Source: Arthrobacter sulfonylureivorans
GTDB lineage: Bacteria > Actinomycetota > Actinomycetes > Actinomycetales > Micrococcaceae
Direction: 5' to 3'
Assembly (NCBI GenBank): GCA_004000035.1
Contig: RJAE01000001.1
Span: 186,001-250,000 of the forward strand
Length of the DNA stretch: 64,000 nt
The translations under genes and the position numbers were made by a program. Shown piece after piece: positions 1 through 11,101 of this stretch. Position 1 is the first letter of the stretch. The number at the start of each line of letters is the position of its first letter. The notes under the pieces are model-generated. The model searched no databases, was not told the origin of the DNA, and worked only from the letters and a program-made list of their open reading frames with translations.

Positions 1-101
1 CGGGCCGCGGCTGCAGCCGGGGCCGGAGCGGGAGTGGAAATCGTGGAGGAAGCCATAAGTCGGACCACCGCGCAGGCCGCCGGCAGGGAGCCGGCGGCCA
101 T
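1..101 (-). CDS. Partial CDS, possible FecCD-type iron ABC permease N-terminus
   Basis: An open frame runs leftwards off the window from an ATG at 101; a second in-frame ATG lies at 56. It begins only 8 bases beyond the stop of the siderophore-binding lipoprotein, on the same strand. The visible 33 or so residues are Ala/Pro-rich and show no domain. In FecB-type operons the FecCD membrane permease commonly follows the binding protein, so the name is inferred purely from position. Neither ATG has a convincing Shine-Dalgarno sequence, so both the start and the reality of the gene are uncertain. Confidence 0.35.
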   Translation of the reverse strand, partial: MAAGSLPAACAVVRLMASSTISTPAPAPAAAAA

Positions 102-109
102 ACGGGGTG

Positions 110-1057
110 CTACTTCGTAATGGCTGCCTGGACGGCGCTGATCATCGCGTCCGTGTTGTTCAGGCCGTAGCCCACCAGGTACCAGGAGGCTGAATCCAGA
201 TAGGTGATGCTGTCGTTCTTGGCCGCCTTGGTGCCGTTGACCAGTTCGTTGTCCAGGACGGCGGTGGCTGCCTCACCGGATTCGCCGACAGCCGAGTCGC
301 GATCGATCACGAACAGGTGGTCCGGGTTGGTTTCCGCAATGAATTCGTGGGAGATCGCCTCGCCGTGCGGGCCCTCGGACTTCACGTCGGCGGCGGGCTG
401 CACGCCCAGCACGTCGTGGACGATGCCGAAGCGGGATCCTGCGCCGTAGGCAGTCATTTCGCCGCCGCTGGTCATCAGCACCAAGCCGGTGCCGGCGTCG
501 GCAGCTGCGGCCTTGGTGTCCTCGATCTTGGTGTCGAGGGCAGAAAGCTTCTCCTCGACCTCGGCTTCCTTGCCGAAGATTTCGCCCAGAGTCGTGGAGA
601 CTTCCTTGAAGCTCTCGACCGGTGTGGCGGCATCGACGCTCAGGTCGATGGTCGGGGCGATCTTGCTCAGCTCCCCGTAGGCCTCAGCGGTACGTCCGGA
701 GATGATGATCAAATCCGGGGCGCCCTCGCTGATCGCCTCGAAATCAGGTTCCTTCATGGAGCCGATCTTGGTGTAGCTGTCTTCGCCGTACTGCGCCAGA
801 GACTCGGGGAACACGGCTTCCGGGACGCCGTCAACCTCGACGCCCAGGGCGGTGAGGCTGTCCAGCACGCCCAGGTCGAAGGTGTAGACGGTCTCCGGGT
901 TCACCGGCACGTCCGTGGTTCCCGAGGCGTGCTCAACGCTGATCGTCTCTGCACCGGCGCCTGCTGCGGCATCGGTCTGCTGACCGCACGCGCTCATAGC
1001 GAGCATGGAAACGGCTGCGGTCACAACCATCAGGCCGGACTTCAGGGGCTTTTTCAC
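110..1057 (-). CDS. Iron-siderophore ABC transporter substrate-binding lipoprotein
   Basis: This is a FecB/FepB-type binding protein of 315 residues that should capture a ferric siderophore outside the membrane and pass it to an ABC permease. The N-terminus has a Lys-rich stretch, a hydrophobic core and a lipobox (LAMSAC), so Cys24 is the predicted lipidation site. The mature part has the family's helical-backbone look, including the ETVYTFDLGVLDSLTALGV segment and the late PDHLFVIDRD strand. I chose the GTG at 1057 because GGAG sits five bases upstream and the signal peptide then starts with two lysines; a TTG at 1078 is the longer alternative. A DtxR/IdeR box lies about 100 bases upstream, so iron repression is likely. 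The permease gene probably continues beyond the left edge. Confidence 0.9.
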   Translation of the reverse strand: MKKPLKSGLMVVTAAVSMLAMSACGQQTDAAAGAGAETISVEHASGTTDVPVNPETVYTFDLGVLDSLTALGVEVDGVPEAVFPESLAQYGEDSYTKIGSMKEPDFEAISEGAPDLIIISGRTAEAYGELSKIAPTIDLSVDAATPVESFKEVSTTLGEIFGKEAEVEEKLSALDTKIEDTKAAAADAGTGLVLMTSGGEMTAYGAGSRFGIVHDVLGVQPAADVKSEGPHGEAISHEFIAETNPDHLFVIDRDSAVGESGEAATAVLDNELVNGTKAAKNDSITYLDSASWYLVGYGLNNTDAMISAVQAAITK

Positions 1058-1155
1058 TGACACTCCATCGTTCGTCAATGCCGGGCCCGGGGGATGGGCT
1101 CGGCATTAGGCAACATAAACGTTTGCTATTTGCGCGCACTGTGAAAACTATCGGG

Positions 1156-1174
1156 TTAGGTAAGCCTTACGCAA
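1156..1174 (-). promoter_or_regulatory. DtxR/IdeR-type iron box over the binding-protein promoter
   Basis: The plus strand reads TTAGGTAAGCCTTACGCAA, an imperfect palindrome close to the 19-bp DtxR/IdeR consensus (TTAGGTTAGSCTAACCTAA). Read on the minus strand, TTGCGT and GATAGT sit 16 bases apart and can serve as -35 and -10 of a promoter for the siderophore-binding gene. Bound repressor would therefore cover the promoter under iron-replete conditions. Family knowledge supplies the regulator; the box and spacing are visible. Confidence 0.75.
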
Positions 1175-1244
1175 CTTGGCCCGCGACCGGAAAAGCCTCG
1201 TGGCGTCACATGGGGGTCGGCAAGCGGGTCGGATCCACTTCCTG

Positions 1245-1271
1245 CTGGCACTCGCCTTGACCGAGTGCTAA
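1245..1271 (+). promoter_or_regulatory. CIRCE operator 1 (HrcA site), upstream copy
   Basis: The arms are CTGGCACTC at 1245-1253 and GAGTGCTAA at 1263-1271 with a 9-base spacer, matching the CIRCE layout TTAGCACTC-N9-GAGTGCTAA with two mismatches in the left arm. The element spans the -35 hexamer of the groES promoter, so HrcA binding would block RNA polymerase. Confidence 0.8.
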
Positions 1272-1286
1272 CCCGTCTCATAGAGT
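1257..1286 (+). promoter_or_regulatory. groES promoter
   Basis: TTGACC at 1257-1262 and TAGAGT at 1281-1286 are separated by 18 bases and resemble a vegetative sigma-A promoter. The predicted start near 1293 falls inside the second CIRCE element, leaving a leader of about 110 nt before groES. Confidence 0.7.
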
Positions 1287-1291
1287 CGCAG

Positions 1292-1318
1292 TTAGCACTC
1301 TCCCCGTGTGGGTGCTAA
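1292..1318 (+). promoter_or_regulatory. CIRCE operator 2 (HrcA site), downstream copy
   Basis: The left arm TTAGCACTC at 1292-1300 is perfect and the right arm GGGTGCTAA at 1310-1318 has one mismatch; the spacer is 9 bases. It begins at the predicted transcription start, so it would act on DNA and could also fold in the mRNA leader. Confidence 0.9.
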
Positions 1319-1405
1319 TTCAAGGAACCGCCTGCCGGCACCGCGACGACGGCAGACATCTCCTTGGCCAAACCTATTCGTAGCTCATGAAAAGGAGAGA
1401 GCCGA

Positions 1406-3441
<2,036 letters not shown>

Positions 3442-3488
3442 CAGCCAGTAAGGTCGCCGCGACGCGCGGAGACCCATGGGCACCCAAA

Positions 3489-3525
3489 CACAGAGGGGAT
3501 CAGGCCAAGCCTGGTCCCCTCTGTG
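3489..3525 (+). terminator. Hairpin terminator after groEL
   Basis: CACAGAGGGGATCAGG at 3489-3504 pairs with CCTGGTCCCCTCTGTG at 3510-3525 around a 5-base loop, with one internal mismatch or wobble. No T-run follows, which is common for GC-rich actinobacterial terminators. Confidence 0.7.
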
Positions 3526-3604
3526 CTGCCCGGAGTAACCGTTAGCTCCACCACATCCGCAGCGGGCAGAAATACCGGGTGCGCCGGAAACGTTTAGGAT
3601 GTAA

Positions 3605-5179
<1,575 letters not shown>

Positions 5180-5195
5180 TCCCACGCTCCACGAC

Positions 5196-5227
5196 GGCGC
5201 CGTTCCCCAGAACAGGGGAGCGGCGCC
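5196..5227 (+). terminator. Hairpin terminator after guaB
   Basis: GGCGCCGTTCCCC at 5196-5208 pairs with GGGGAGCGGCGCC at 5215-5227 (one G-T pair) around a 6-base loop. It lies 17 bases past the guaB stop and probably ends its transcript. Confidence 0.75.
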
Positions 5228-5361
5228 TCCCGCGTTAACCTAGCGGCAGGACTTTCGCCGGCGCTTAGCGGACGCGGCGGACCCTATCGTGTCGACTGCG
5301 TCGCCACGCAGCGACCCGACCGCCTCGTCCTTCCCCTCGTTCCTCGGTCGGCGATGCGCGC

Positions 5362-6363
5362 CTACACGAAAGTCCCGCCGCTCCGCGTGACGTTGTGGAC
5401 GGGGTGCGACCAGCCGCGGGTGTGGACGGGACAGCGCATGGGTGCGTGGGCGCGGGTGTGCATACGGCCACCGACCGCCACGCGGGTGAGCCAACGCAGC
5501 CGACGTCGGAAGAGCAGAAGGGCGATGATCACGATGGCCGCAGTGTCAGGCCAGCGCGGCGCCGGCCAGTTATCCGGCGCGGGCGGATACGCCCCACTGG
5601 ACAATCCGGCGGCTCGCTCGAAGTGGTTGCGTGAGGAGGGGAACAGTGCTCCGTCGATGATGTACGCCGCCGGAAATGCGAGTGGGCCGGCGAGCAAGGT
5701 GCCTACGGCCCACTGGTCGACATGCCGCGACTCGTGGCTGGCGAGGTCCGCCTCCTCGGTCCGGGTCTGGGAGATGTTTGGGCCGTAGCGGACATACTGG
5801 CCCTCGTCGGCTATGCCATATCCGTTGACGCTCAAGGGGCCCGCTGGGGCTACCGGCGGCATCCAGGCAACAAACACGTCGCCGAGCATTGTTCCGCCAC
5901 CGCTGGTTCGCGGCGGGAGCCAGAACATAACCCACAGCGACGGTCCTGAGCACGATTCCATCTCAAGGCTGCGCCCGATCAGGACCCCGACGCCGCTGAT
6001 AGGGGCGACCAGAAAATTGCGGGTGATGCGCCACGGGGTTGGCGGTGAAATCTGCAGACGCGGCTCAGGCTTGATCTGCCCGTCGATAGTGATGTGGCTG
6101 TGGCAAACGATTTGCGGGGCGAGTGCCTCCTGGGCGCGGGCTCCAGCTCCCGCGACGAGGAGGGCCGCCACCGCAAAGAGGGCGATCCCACGCAGCCGCT
6201 GGTGGAAAGCGCAAACGGTACACGATGCGGCTCTCCGCAACCGCCGCGAACGAAGGGAGGGCATGGAGCAGATGAGCCCAACGATGCCAAAACACAGGGT
6301 GGACGCCAAGCCACTCGCGAACGGTCGCGTGCGCGCAACGGACCGCCGGATTCTTCCGCTCAT
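5362..6363 (-). CDS. Predicted membrane-anchored HExxH protein (putative zinc metallopeptidase)
   Basis: The function is not recognised. The 333-residue product has one hydrophobic segment near residues 20-33 and a signal-like one around residues 58-76 ending ARAQ. Mid-protein it has GNGY-like and aromatic-rich segments, then HESRHVDQW, a perfect HExxH zinc motif, followed about 40 residues later by NHFERAAG. The HExxH plus FERAA pairing resembles DUF4157-like peptidase folds. A hydrophobic stretch (TAAIVIIALLLF) precedes a basic C-terminal tail. The gene sits alone on the minus strand between guaB and guaB3. The ATG at 6363 has only a weak GGAAGTGGG upstream, so a later start is possible. 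Metallopeptidase activity is inferred from the motif alone. Confidence 0.7.
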   Translation of the reverse strand: MSGRIRRSVARTRPFASGLASTLCFGIVGLICSMPSLRSRRLRRAASCTVCAFHQRLRGIALFAVAALLVAGAGARAQEALAPQIVCHSHITIDGQIKPEPRLQISPPTPWRITRNFLVAPISGVGVLIGRSLEMESCSGPSLWVMFWLPPRTSGGGTMLGDVFVAWMPPVAPAGPLSVNGYGIADEGQYVRYGPNISQTRTEEADLASHESRHVDQWAVGTLLAGPLAFPAAYIIDGALFPSSRNHFERAAGLSSGAYPPAPDNWPAPRWPDTAAIVIIALLLFRRRLRWLTRVAVGGRMHTRAHAPMRCPVHTRGWSHPVHNVTRSGGTFV

Positions 6364-6591
6364 GACTGCCCACTTCCCGCTCAGGCTACCTGCGGCCGGC
6401 CGGCGGCAACCGTGAGGAGAGCGGACCTACGGTGCGCCTGCCTGCCGTGCGGCAGGTCGAGCGTACCGCCTGCGCTGGGACGACGCCAGCAGTCGGCATG
6501 GGGGAGCCCGGCCGCCGACGGCCGCGGCCGGCGTCAGGCCGGCGTAAGTCCTCTCCTGCCGGTTTACCGGTGAAGCGTTCCCGCAGTGGGA

Positions 6592-6597
6592 TAACCT
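6592..6597 (+). promoter_or_regulatory. -10 element of leaderless guaB3 promoter
   Basis: TAACCT is followed by exactly six bases and then the GTG start. No Shine-Dalgarno sequence is present, so the mRNA probably starts at the GTG. Confidence 0.65.
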
Positions 6598-6603
6598 AGA
6601 GCC

Positions 6604-7743
6604 GTGACTTACGAGATTGAAATTGGCCGTGGCAAGCGTGGGCGCCGAGCCTACTCCCTCGATGACGTGGCGATCGTCCCGTCGCGCCGGACGCGCGACC
6701 CGAAGGACGTCTCCGTCAGCTGGCAGATCGACGCGTACAAGTTCGACGCCCCGGTGATCGCCGCGCCGATGGACTCGGTGATGTCCCCGGCTACCGCCAT
6801 TGCGCTGGGCAAGCTCGGCGGCCTTGGCGTGCTCAATCTTGAAGGACTGTGGACCCGGTACGAGGATCCGCTGCCGGTGCTGGATGAAATCGAAGCCCTG
6901 GGTACGGAGAGTTTCAATCCGGCCGCCACCAAGCGGATGCAGGAGCTCTACGCGGCACCGGTTCAGCCGGAGCTGATTACCTCCCGGCTGGCCGAGATCC
7001 GCGAGGCCGGGGTAACCGTGGCCGGATCGCTGACTCCGCAGCGCACGCAGGAGCACTACAAGACGGTGCTGGCCGCCGGCGTGGACATCTTCGTGATCCG
7101 CGGCACCACGGTCTCTGCAGAACATGTGTCCAAGACACAGGAGCCGCTGAACCTGAAGCAGTTCATCTACGAACTTGACGTGCCGGTGATCGTCGGCGGC
7201 GCGGCCGGCTACACCCCGGCCCTGCACCTGATGCGCACCGGCGCGGCCGGTGTGCTGGTGGGCTTCGGCGGGGGAGCGACCACCACCACGCGCCGTGCGC
7301 TGGGCATCCACGCACCGATGGCTTCGGCGATCTCCGATGTGGCTGCCGCGCGGCGGGACTACATGGATGAATCCGGCGGCCGCTATGTGCATGTGATTGC
7401 CGACGGCGGACTGGGTTTCAGCGGCGACATCGTCAAGGCCATCGCCATGGGAGCCGACGCCGTCATGCTCGGTTCCGCCCTGGCCCGGGCCGAAGAAGCA
7501 CCCGGCCGCGGCTGGCACTGGGGCCAGGAGGCCCACCACGACGAGCTGCCGCGCGGAGACCGTGTGAATGTGGGCACTGTGGGTCCGCTGGAGCGGGTGC
7601 TGCACGGACCATCGAACCACACGAACGGCACGTCCAACCTCGTGGGAGCGCTGCGCCGGTCGATGGCCACCACCGGGTACTCCGACCTGAAGGAGTTCCA
7701 GCGCTGCGAAGTGGTGCTGGCGCCCATCCAGCCCGGCGACTGA
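6604..7743 (+). CDS. guaB3: GuaB3 family IMP dehydrogenase-related protein
   Basis: This 379-residue TIM-barrel paralogue of IMP dehydrogenase starts TYEIEIGRGKRGRRAYSLDDVAIVPSRRT, typical of actinobacterial GuaB3. It lacks the CBS insert. At the position of the catalytic GSICTT loop (about residue 220) it reads GFGGGATTTTRRALG, with no cysteine. Ordinary IMPDH chemistry therefore seems unlikely, and the physiological role is not established from sequence. The family-wide conservation next to guaB and guaA suggests a purine-linked or regulatory role (inference). Start at GTG 6604, chosen for the -10 hexamer six bases upstream. glpD follows after 24 bases. Confidence 0.93.
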   Translation: MTYEIEIGRGKRGRRAYSLDDVAIVPSRRTRDPKDVSVSWQIDAYKFDAPVIAAPMDSVMSPATAIALGKLGGLGVLNLEGLWTRYEDPLPVLDEIEALGTESFNPAATKRMQELYAAPVQPELITSRLAEIREAGVTVAGSLTPQRTQEHYKTVLAAGVDIFVIRGTTVSAEHVSKTQEPLNLKQFIYELDVPVIVGGAAGYTPALHLMRTGAAGVLVGFGGGATTTTRRALGIHAPMASAISDVAAARRDYMDESGGRYVHVIADGGLGFSGDIVKAIAMGADAVMLGSALARAEEAPGRGWHWGQEAHHDELPRGDRVNVGTVGPLERVLHGPSNHTNGTSNLVGALRRSMATTGYSDLKEFQRCEVVLAPIQPGD

Positions 7744-7767
7744 TCCCGATCATGGAAGGCTGAGGCG

Positions 7768-9492
7768 ATGACCACCGGTGCCCTGAGTCCCGAAAGCCGC
7801 GAGCAGTCGTTGGCCGCCCTGCGTGCCACCGCGGAGCGCGGGGCCGAACTGGACGTGCTGATCGTCGGTGGAGGCGTGGTGGGTGCCGGGGCGGCACTGG
7901 ACGCGGCTACCCGCGGGCTGGACGTGGGCATCGTGGAGGCGCGGGACTGGGCATCGGGAACGTCGTCGCGGTCTTCCAAATTGATCCACGGCGGGCTGCG
8001 CTATCTGGAGATGCTGGACTTCGCTCTGGTGCGTGAGGCGCTGCAGGAACGCGGGCTGCTGCTGGAGCGCATCGCGCCGCACCTGGTGCGGCCGGTGCCG
8101 TTCCTGTATCCGCTGACCAAACGGTTCGTGGAGCGGCCCTATGTGGGCGCTGGCGTGGCCTTGTATGACGCGTTGGCGGCGGCCACCGGGCGCGGCCGCG
8201 GCGTGCCCTTCCACAAACATTTGTCCCGGCGAGGGACCCTCCGGGCGGCACCCAGCCTGAAGAAGGACGCCATGGTGGGGTCCATCCGCTATTACGATGC
8301 GCAGGTGGACGACGCCCGGCTGGTGGTGAACCTGGTCCGCACGGCGGCGGCGTTCGGAGCGCAGGCGGTCAACCGGCTGGCGGTCATCGACTTCCTGCGC
8401 GAGGGCGAACGCGTGGTCGGCGCCCGCGTGCGCAACCAAGAGGACGGCAGCGAGTTCAACATCCGTGCCAAGCAGGTGGTCAATGCCACCGGTGTGTGGA
8501 CGGACGAAACCCAAGCGATGGTGACAGAGCGCGGCCAGCTGAGCGTTCGTGCGTCCAAGGGAATCCACTTGGTGGTGCCGCGGGACCGCTTCCAGTCCAC
8601 CGTGGGCCTGATCCTGCGCACCGAGAAATCGGTGCTGTTCGTGATTCCCTGGGGCCGGCACTGGATCATCGGCACCACGGACACGGACTGGGACCTGGAC
8701 AAGGCCCACCCTGCGGCCTCGTCCAAGGACATCGACTACCTGCTCGAACACGTCAACCAAGTGCTGCAGCGCCCGCTGACCCGGGAGGACGTCGAAGGCG
8801 TCTACGCCGGACTCCGGCCGCTGCTGGCGGGCGAAAACGATTCCACCGCCAAGCTCTCGCGCGAACACGTGGTGGCGCACCCGGTCCCCGGATTGGTGGT
8901 GGTGGCCGGCGGCAAGTACACCACCTACCGCGTGATGGCCAAGGACGCCGTGGACGAAGCCGCGCGGGCACTGGATGAGCGCGTGCCGCCCAGCTGCACC
9001 GATACCATCCCGCTGCTCGGCGCCTCCGGGTTCAAGGCCGCGTGGAACAAGCGCAGCCGCACCGCCGACCGGACGGGCATCCACGTGGCCCGGGTGGAGC
9101 ACCTGCTCAACCGCTTCGGTTCCATGGCCGGCGACGTGCTGGACATCATCACCGAACGGCCCGAACTGGCCGAACCGCTGCCGGGCGCCGACGACTACCT
9201 GGCGGCCGAAGTGGTCTACGCGACCACGCACGAGGGAGCCCGGCACATCCACGACGTGCTCACCCGCCGGACCCGGATCTCCATCGAGGCCTGGGACCGC
9301 GGCGTCTCGGCCGCGCCGGTGGTGGCAACCCTGATGGCGCCGATCCTGGGCTGGAGCGAGGAACAAGTGGAGCGAGAGGTGAAGCATTACCTGGCCCGGG
9401 TGGAAGCGGAACGGCTCAGCCAGGAGCAGCCCGACGACGTCTCCGCGGACAGTGCCCGGATGGGCGTCGACGACATCGTGCCGCTGGCCTGA
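7768..9492 (+). CDS. glpD: Aerobic glycerol-3-phosphate dehydrogenase GlpD
   Basis: GlpD is the FAD-dependent membrane-associated enzyme that oxidises sn-glycerol-3-phosphate to dihydroxyacetone phosphate and feeds electrons to quinone. The 574-residue product has the Rossmann FAD motif VLIVGGGVVGAGAALDAA near residue 30, the SSRSSKLIHGGLRYLE signature, IPWGRHWIIGTTDTDWD in the substrate region and the C-terminal helical domain. Length fits the family. The ATG at 7768 follows GGAAGGCTGAGG. It is 24 bases downstream of guaB3 and may share a transcript, with no evident functional link. Confidence 0.96.
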   Translation: MTTGALSPESREQSLAALRATAERGAELDVLIVGGGVVGAGAALDAATRGLDVGIVEARDWASGTSSRSSKLIHGGLRYLEMLDFALVREALQERGLLLERIAPHLVRPVPFLYPLTKRFVERPYVGAGVALYDALAAATGRGRGVPFHKHLSRRGTLRAAPSLKKDAMVGSIRYYDAQVDDARLVVNLVRTAAAFGAQAVNRLAVIDFLREGERVVGARVRNQEDGSEFNIRAKQVVNATGVWTDETQAMVTERGQLSVRASKGIHLVVPRDRFQSTVGLILRTEKSVLFVIPWGRHWIIGTTDTDWDLDKAHPAASSKDIDYLLEHVNQVLQRPLTREDVEGVYAGLRPLLAGENDSTAKLSREHVVAHPVPGLVVVAGGKYTTYRVMAKDAVDEAARALDERVPPSCTDTIPLLGASGFKAAWNKRSRTADRTGIHVARVEHLLNRFGSMAGDVLDIITERPELAEPLPGADDYLAAEVVYATTHEGARHIHDVLTRRTRISIEAWDRGVSAAPVVATLMAPILGWSEEQVEREVKHYLARVEAERLSQEQPDDVSADSARMGVDDIVPLA

Positions 9493-9553
9493 GGGCGCGG
9501 GTGCCGCCCACGGCGGACCCCGGCGTGGATTCGTTTTCTACAGGCTTGCGAAG

Positions 9554-9559
9554 TACCTT
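9554..9559 (+). promoter_or_regulatory. -10 element of leaderless SURF1-family gene promoter
   Basis: TACCTT lies six bases before the GTG start. A weak -35 candidate, TTCGTT, sits 18 bases upstream. Confidence 0.6.
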
Positions 9560-9565
9560 TAAAGG

Positions 9566-10474
9566 GTGCTCAAGACTGCCCTGAAACCCCGCTGGATAGC
9601 GGCTCTGGTGCTTGCGCTGGCGCTGTCCACGGTGTTTGTGCTGCTGAGCCAGTGGCAGTTTTCCAGCTCCCAGAGTGAACCGCCGCCGCCCCCGGGCGAG
9701 ACCGAAACCGTCAAGCCGCTGACCGATGTGTTCGAGCCGGGCGTCCCGATGATGGCCGCCACGGCGGACCAGATGGTCAGTCTGGACGGCAGGTTTGTCC
9801 CCGACGAACAGGTGCTGGTCCAGGGCCGTCTGCAGGACGGCGACAGCGGACTCTGGGTGGTGGACGCGTTTACCGTGGACGGTGTGGAGCAGTTCCGTGA
9901 AGACGTGGTCATCCCCGTGGTGCGCGGCTGGATCAAGGATCCGGCGGATGCCGTTCCCGCCCCGGAAGGCGAGGCCACCGTCGTCGGGCGGCTGCTGCCC
10001 ACCGAGGCGCCGCTGCCCGGCGCCAGGCCCGCCGGGCAGGTTGCCTCGCTCTCGGTTGCCGAGCTGATCAACCGCTGGGACGTACCGAGCTACGCCGGCT
10101 TCGTGGTGGGTACCGGTTTCACCGTGGCCGGCAAGGACCTGGGCACGGCGACCGACGGCACGGCCATGCAGCCGGTGGTCGTTGGACCGCAGCCGCAGGA
10201 AGCACCGGTCAACTGGATGAACATCTTCTACGCGGTGGAATGGGTGGTGTTCGCCGGCTTCGCCATCTTCCTCTGGTGGCGGCTGGTGGCCGACGACTAC
10301 CGCCGCGACCTGGAGGACGCCGAAGACGCGGCCGCAGAAGCCCGCTCCGCTGCAGAAGCCGAACGCGGCGGCGCGGCGGGCCCGGCGGCACCTCATCCCG
10401 GTGACCAAGACGGCGCCGACCAAGGCAACGCCGACCAGACCAGACCCAGCAACACACCCCACGCAACGAGGTAG
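9566..10474 (+). CDS. SURF1 family cytochrome oxidase assembly protein
   Basis: SURF1 proteins help assemble the heme-copper cytochrome c oxidase in the membrane. The 302-residue product has an N-terminal membrane helix at about residues 10-27, followed by the family hallmark LLSQWQFSSS. An external domain contains VPVVRGWIKDP, and a second helix near residues 225-240 reads WVVFAGFAIFLWWRL. A charged Ala/Glu-rich cytoplasmic tail continues to the end and is probably disordered. The GTG at 9566 is chosen from the TACCTT -10 geometry. DUF3817 follows within six bases, so the two are likely co-transcribed. Confidence 0.9.
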   Translation: MLKTALKPRWIAALVLALALSTVFVLLSQWQFSSSQSEPPPPPGETETVKPLTDVFEPGVPMMAATADQMVSLDGRFVPDEQVLVQGRLQDGDSGLWVVDAFTVDGVEQFREDVVIPVVRGWIKDPADAVPAPEGEATVVGRLLPTEAPLPGARPAGQVASLSVAELINRWDVPSYAGFVVGTGFTVAGKDLGTATDGTAMQPVVVGPQPQEAPVNWMNIFYAVEWVVFAGFAIFLWWRLVADDYRRDLEDAEDAAAEARSAAEAERGGAAGPAAPHPGDQDGADQGNADQTRPSNTPHATR

Positions 10475-10479
10475 TCCAC

Positions 10480-10974
10480 GTGACAGACAACGCCCCAGAC
10501 CGTTCCGCAGCGCCGCCCCAGCGCCCGGCCAAGCGCCGCTTCGCTGGAACGCACACCCAGATCCGCTCTGCCCTGACGTTCTACAAGGTCACTTCCTACA
10601 TCACCGGCATCATGCTGTTGCTGCTCTGCGCGGAGATGGTGTTGCGCTACGGCTTCAATTTGTTCCTGTTCGCCGGCGCAACCAACACGCTGACCGGGGA
10701 GACCTTCGCGCTCGGCCTGGCGCAGGCTGAACCTTCGGTGATAGAGGGCGTGAACCTGTCCATCGCGGTGCTGGTGGCACACGGCTGGCTGTATGTGCTC
10801 TACCTGATTGCCGACTTCCGGCTCTGGTCGCTGATGCGCTGGCCGTTCACCAAGTTTGTGCTGATTGCCATGGGCGGCGTGATCCCGTTCCTGTCCATCA
10901 TCCTGGAGCGCAGGGTGCACCGCGAGGTGGAAGAAGAACTGGCCGCCCACCCCGAAGCCGCCAAGCGCTACTGA
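10480..10974 (+). CDS. DUF3817 family integral membrane protein
   Basis: The 164-residue product has three predicted membrane segments, with the sequence [23 protein letters not shown] typical of DUF3817. The domain is also found fused to or beside actinobacterial guaA-region genes. No enzymatic residues are evident and the function is unknown. The GTG at 10480 follows GAGG about eight bases upstream, and the gene begins six bases after the SURF1 stop, indicating one operon. A palindromic hairpin lies 34 bases after its stop. Confidence 0.9.
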   Translation: MTDNAPDRSAAPPQRPAKRRFAGTHTQIRSALTFYKVTSYITGIMLLLLCAEMVLRYGFNLFLFAGATNTLTGETFALGLAQAEPSVIEGVNLSIAVLVAHGWLYVLYLIADFRLWSLMRWPFTKFVLIAMGGVIPFLSIILERRVHREVEEELAAHPEAAKRY

Positions 10975-11008
10975 CCGGAGCCAGCCACCAGTTTCAAGGG
11001 CGGAGCAT

Positions 11009-11030
11009 GACGGCGGTGCGCACCGCCGTC
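11009..11030 (+). terminator. Perfect 22-bp palindrome, probable terminator hairpin
   Basis: GACGGCGGTG and CACCGCCGTC flank only CG, giving a full palindrome after the DUF3817 gene and before the guaA promoter. There is no T-run. A protein-binding site is the alternative reading. Confidence 0.5.
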
Positions 11031-11089
11031 GTGCCTTAACTCACGTTGCGAAGCCCGACGTCAAAGTGCGTGGCCCCGGGCACGGCGAC

Positions 11090-11095
11090 TATCCT
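11090..11095 (+). promoter_or_regulatory. -10 element of leaderless guaA promoter
   Basis: TATCCT lies six bases before the chosen GTG. No ribosome-binding site precedes that codon. Confidence 0.65.
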
Positions 11096-11101
11096 GTAGG
11101 G

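Noticed and set aside
1101-1120. Second DtxR box candidate (CATTAGGCAACATAAACG)
   Set aside because: Only one half resembles the consensus; there is no dyad.
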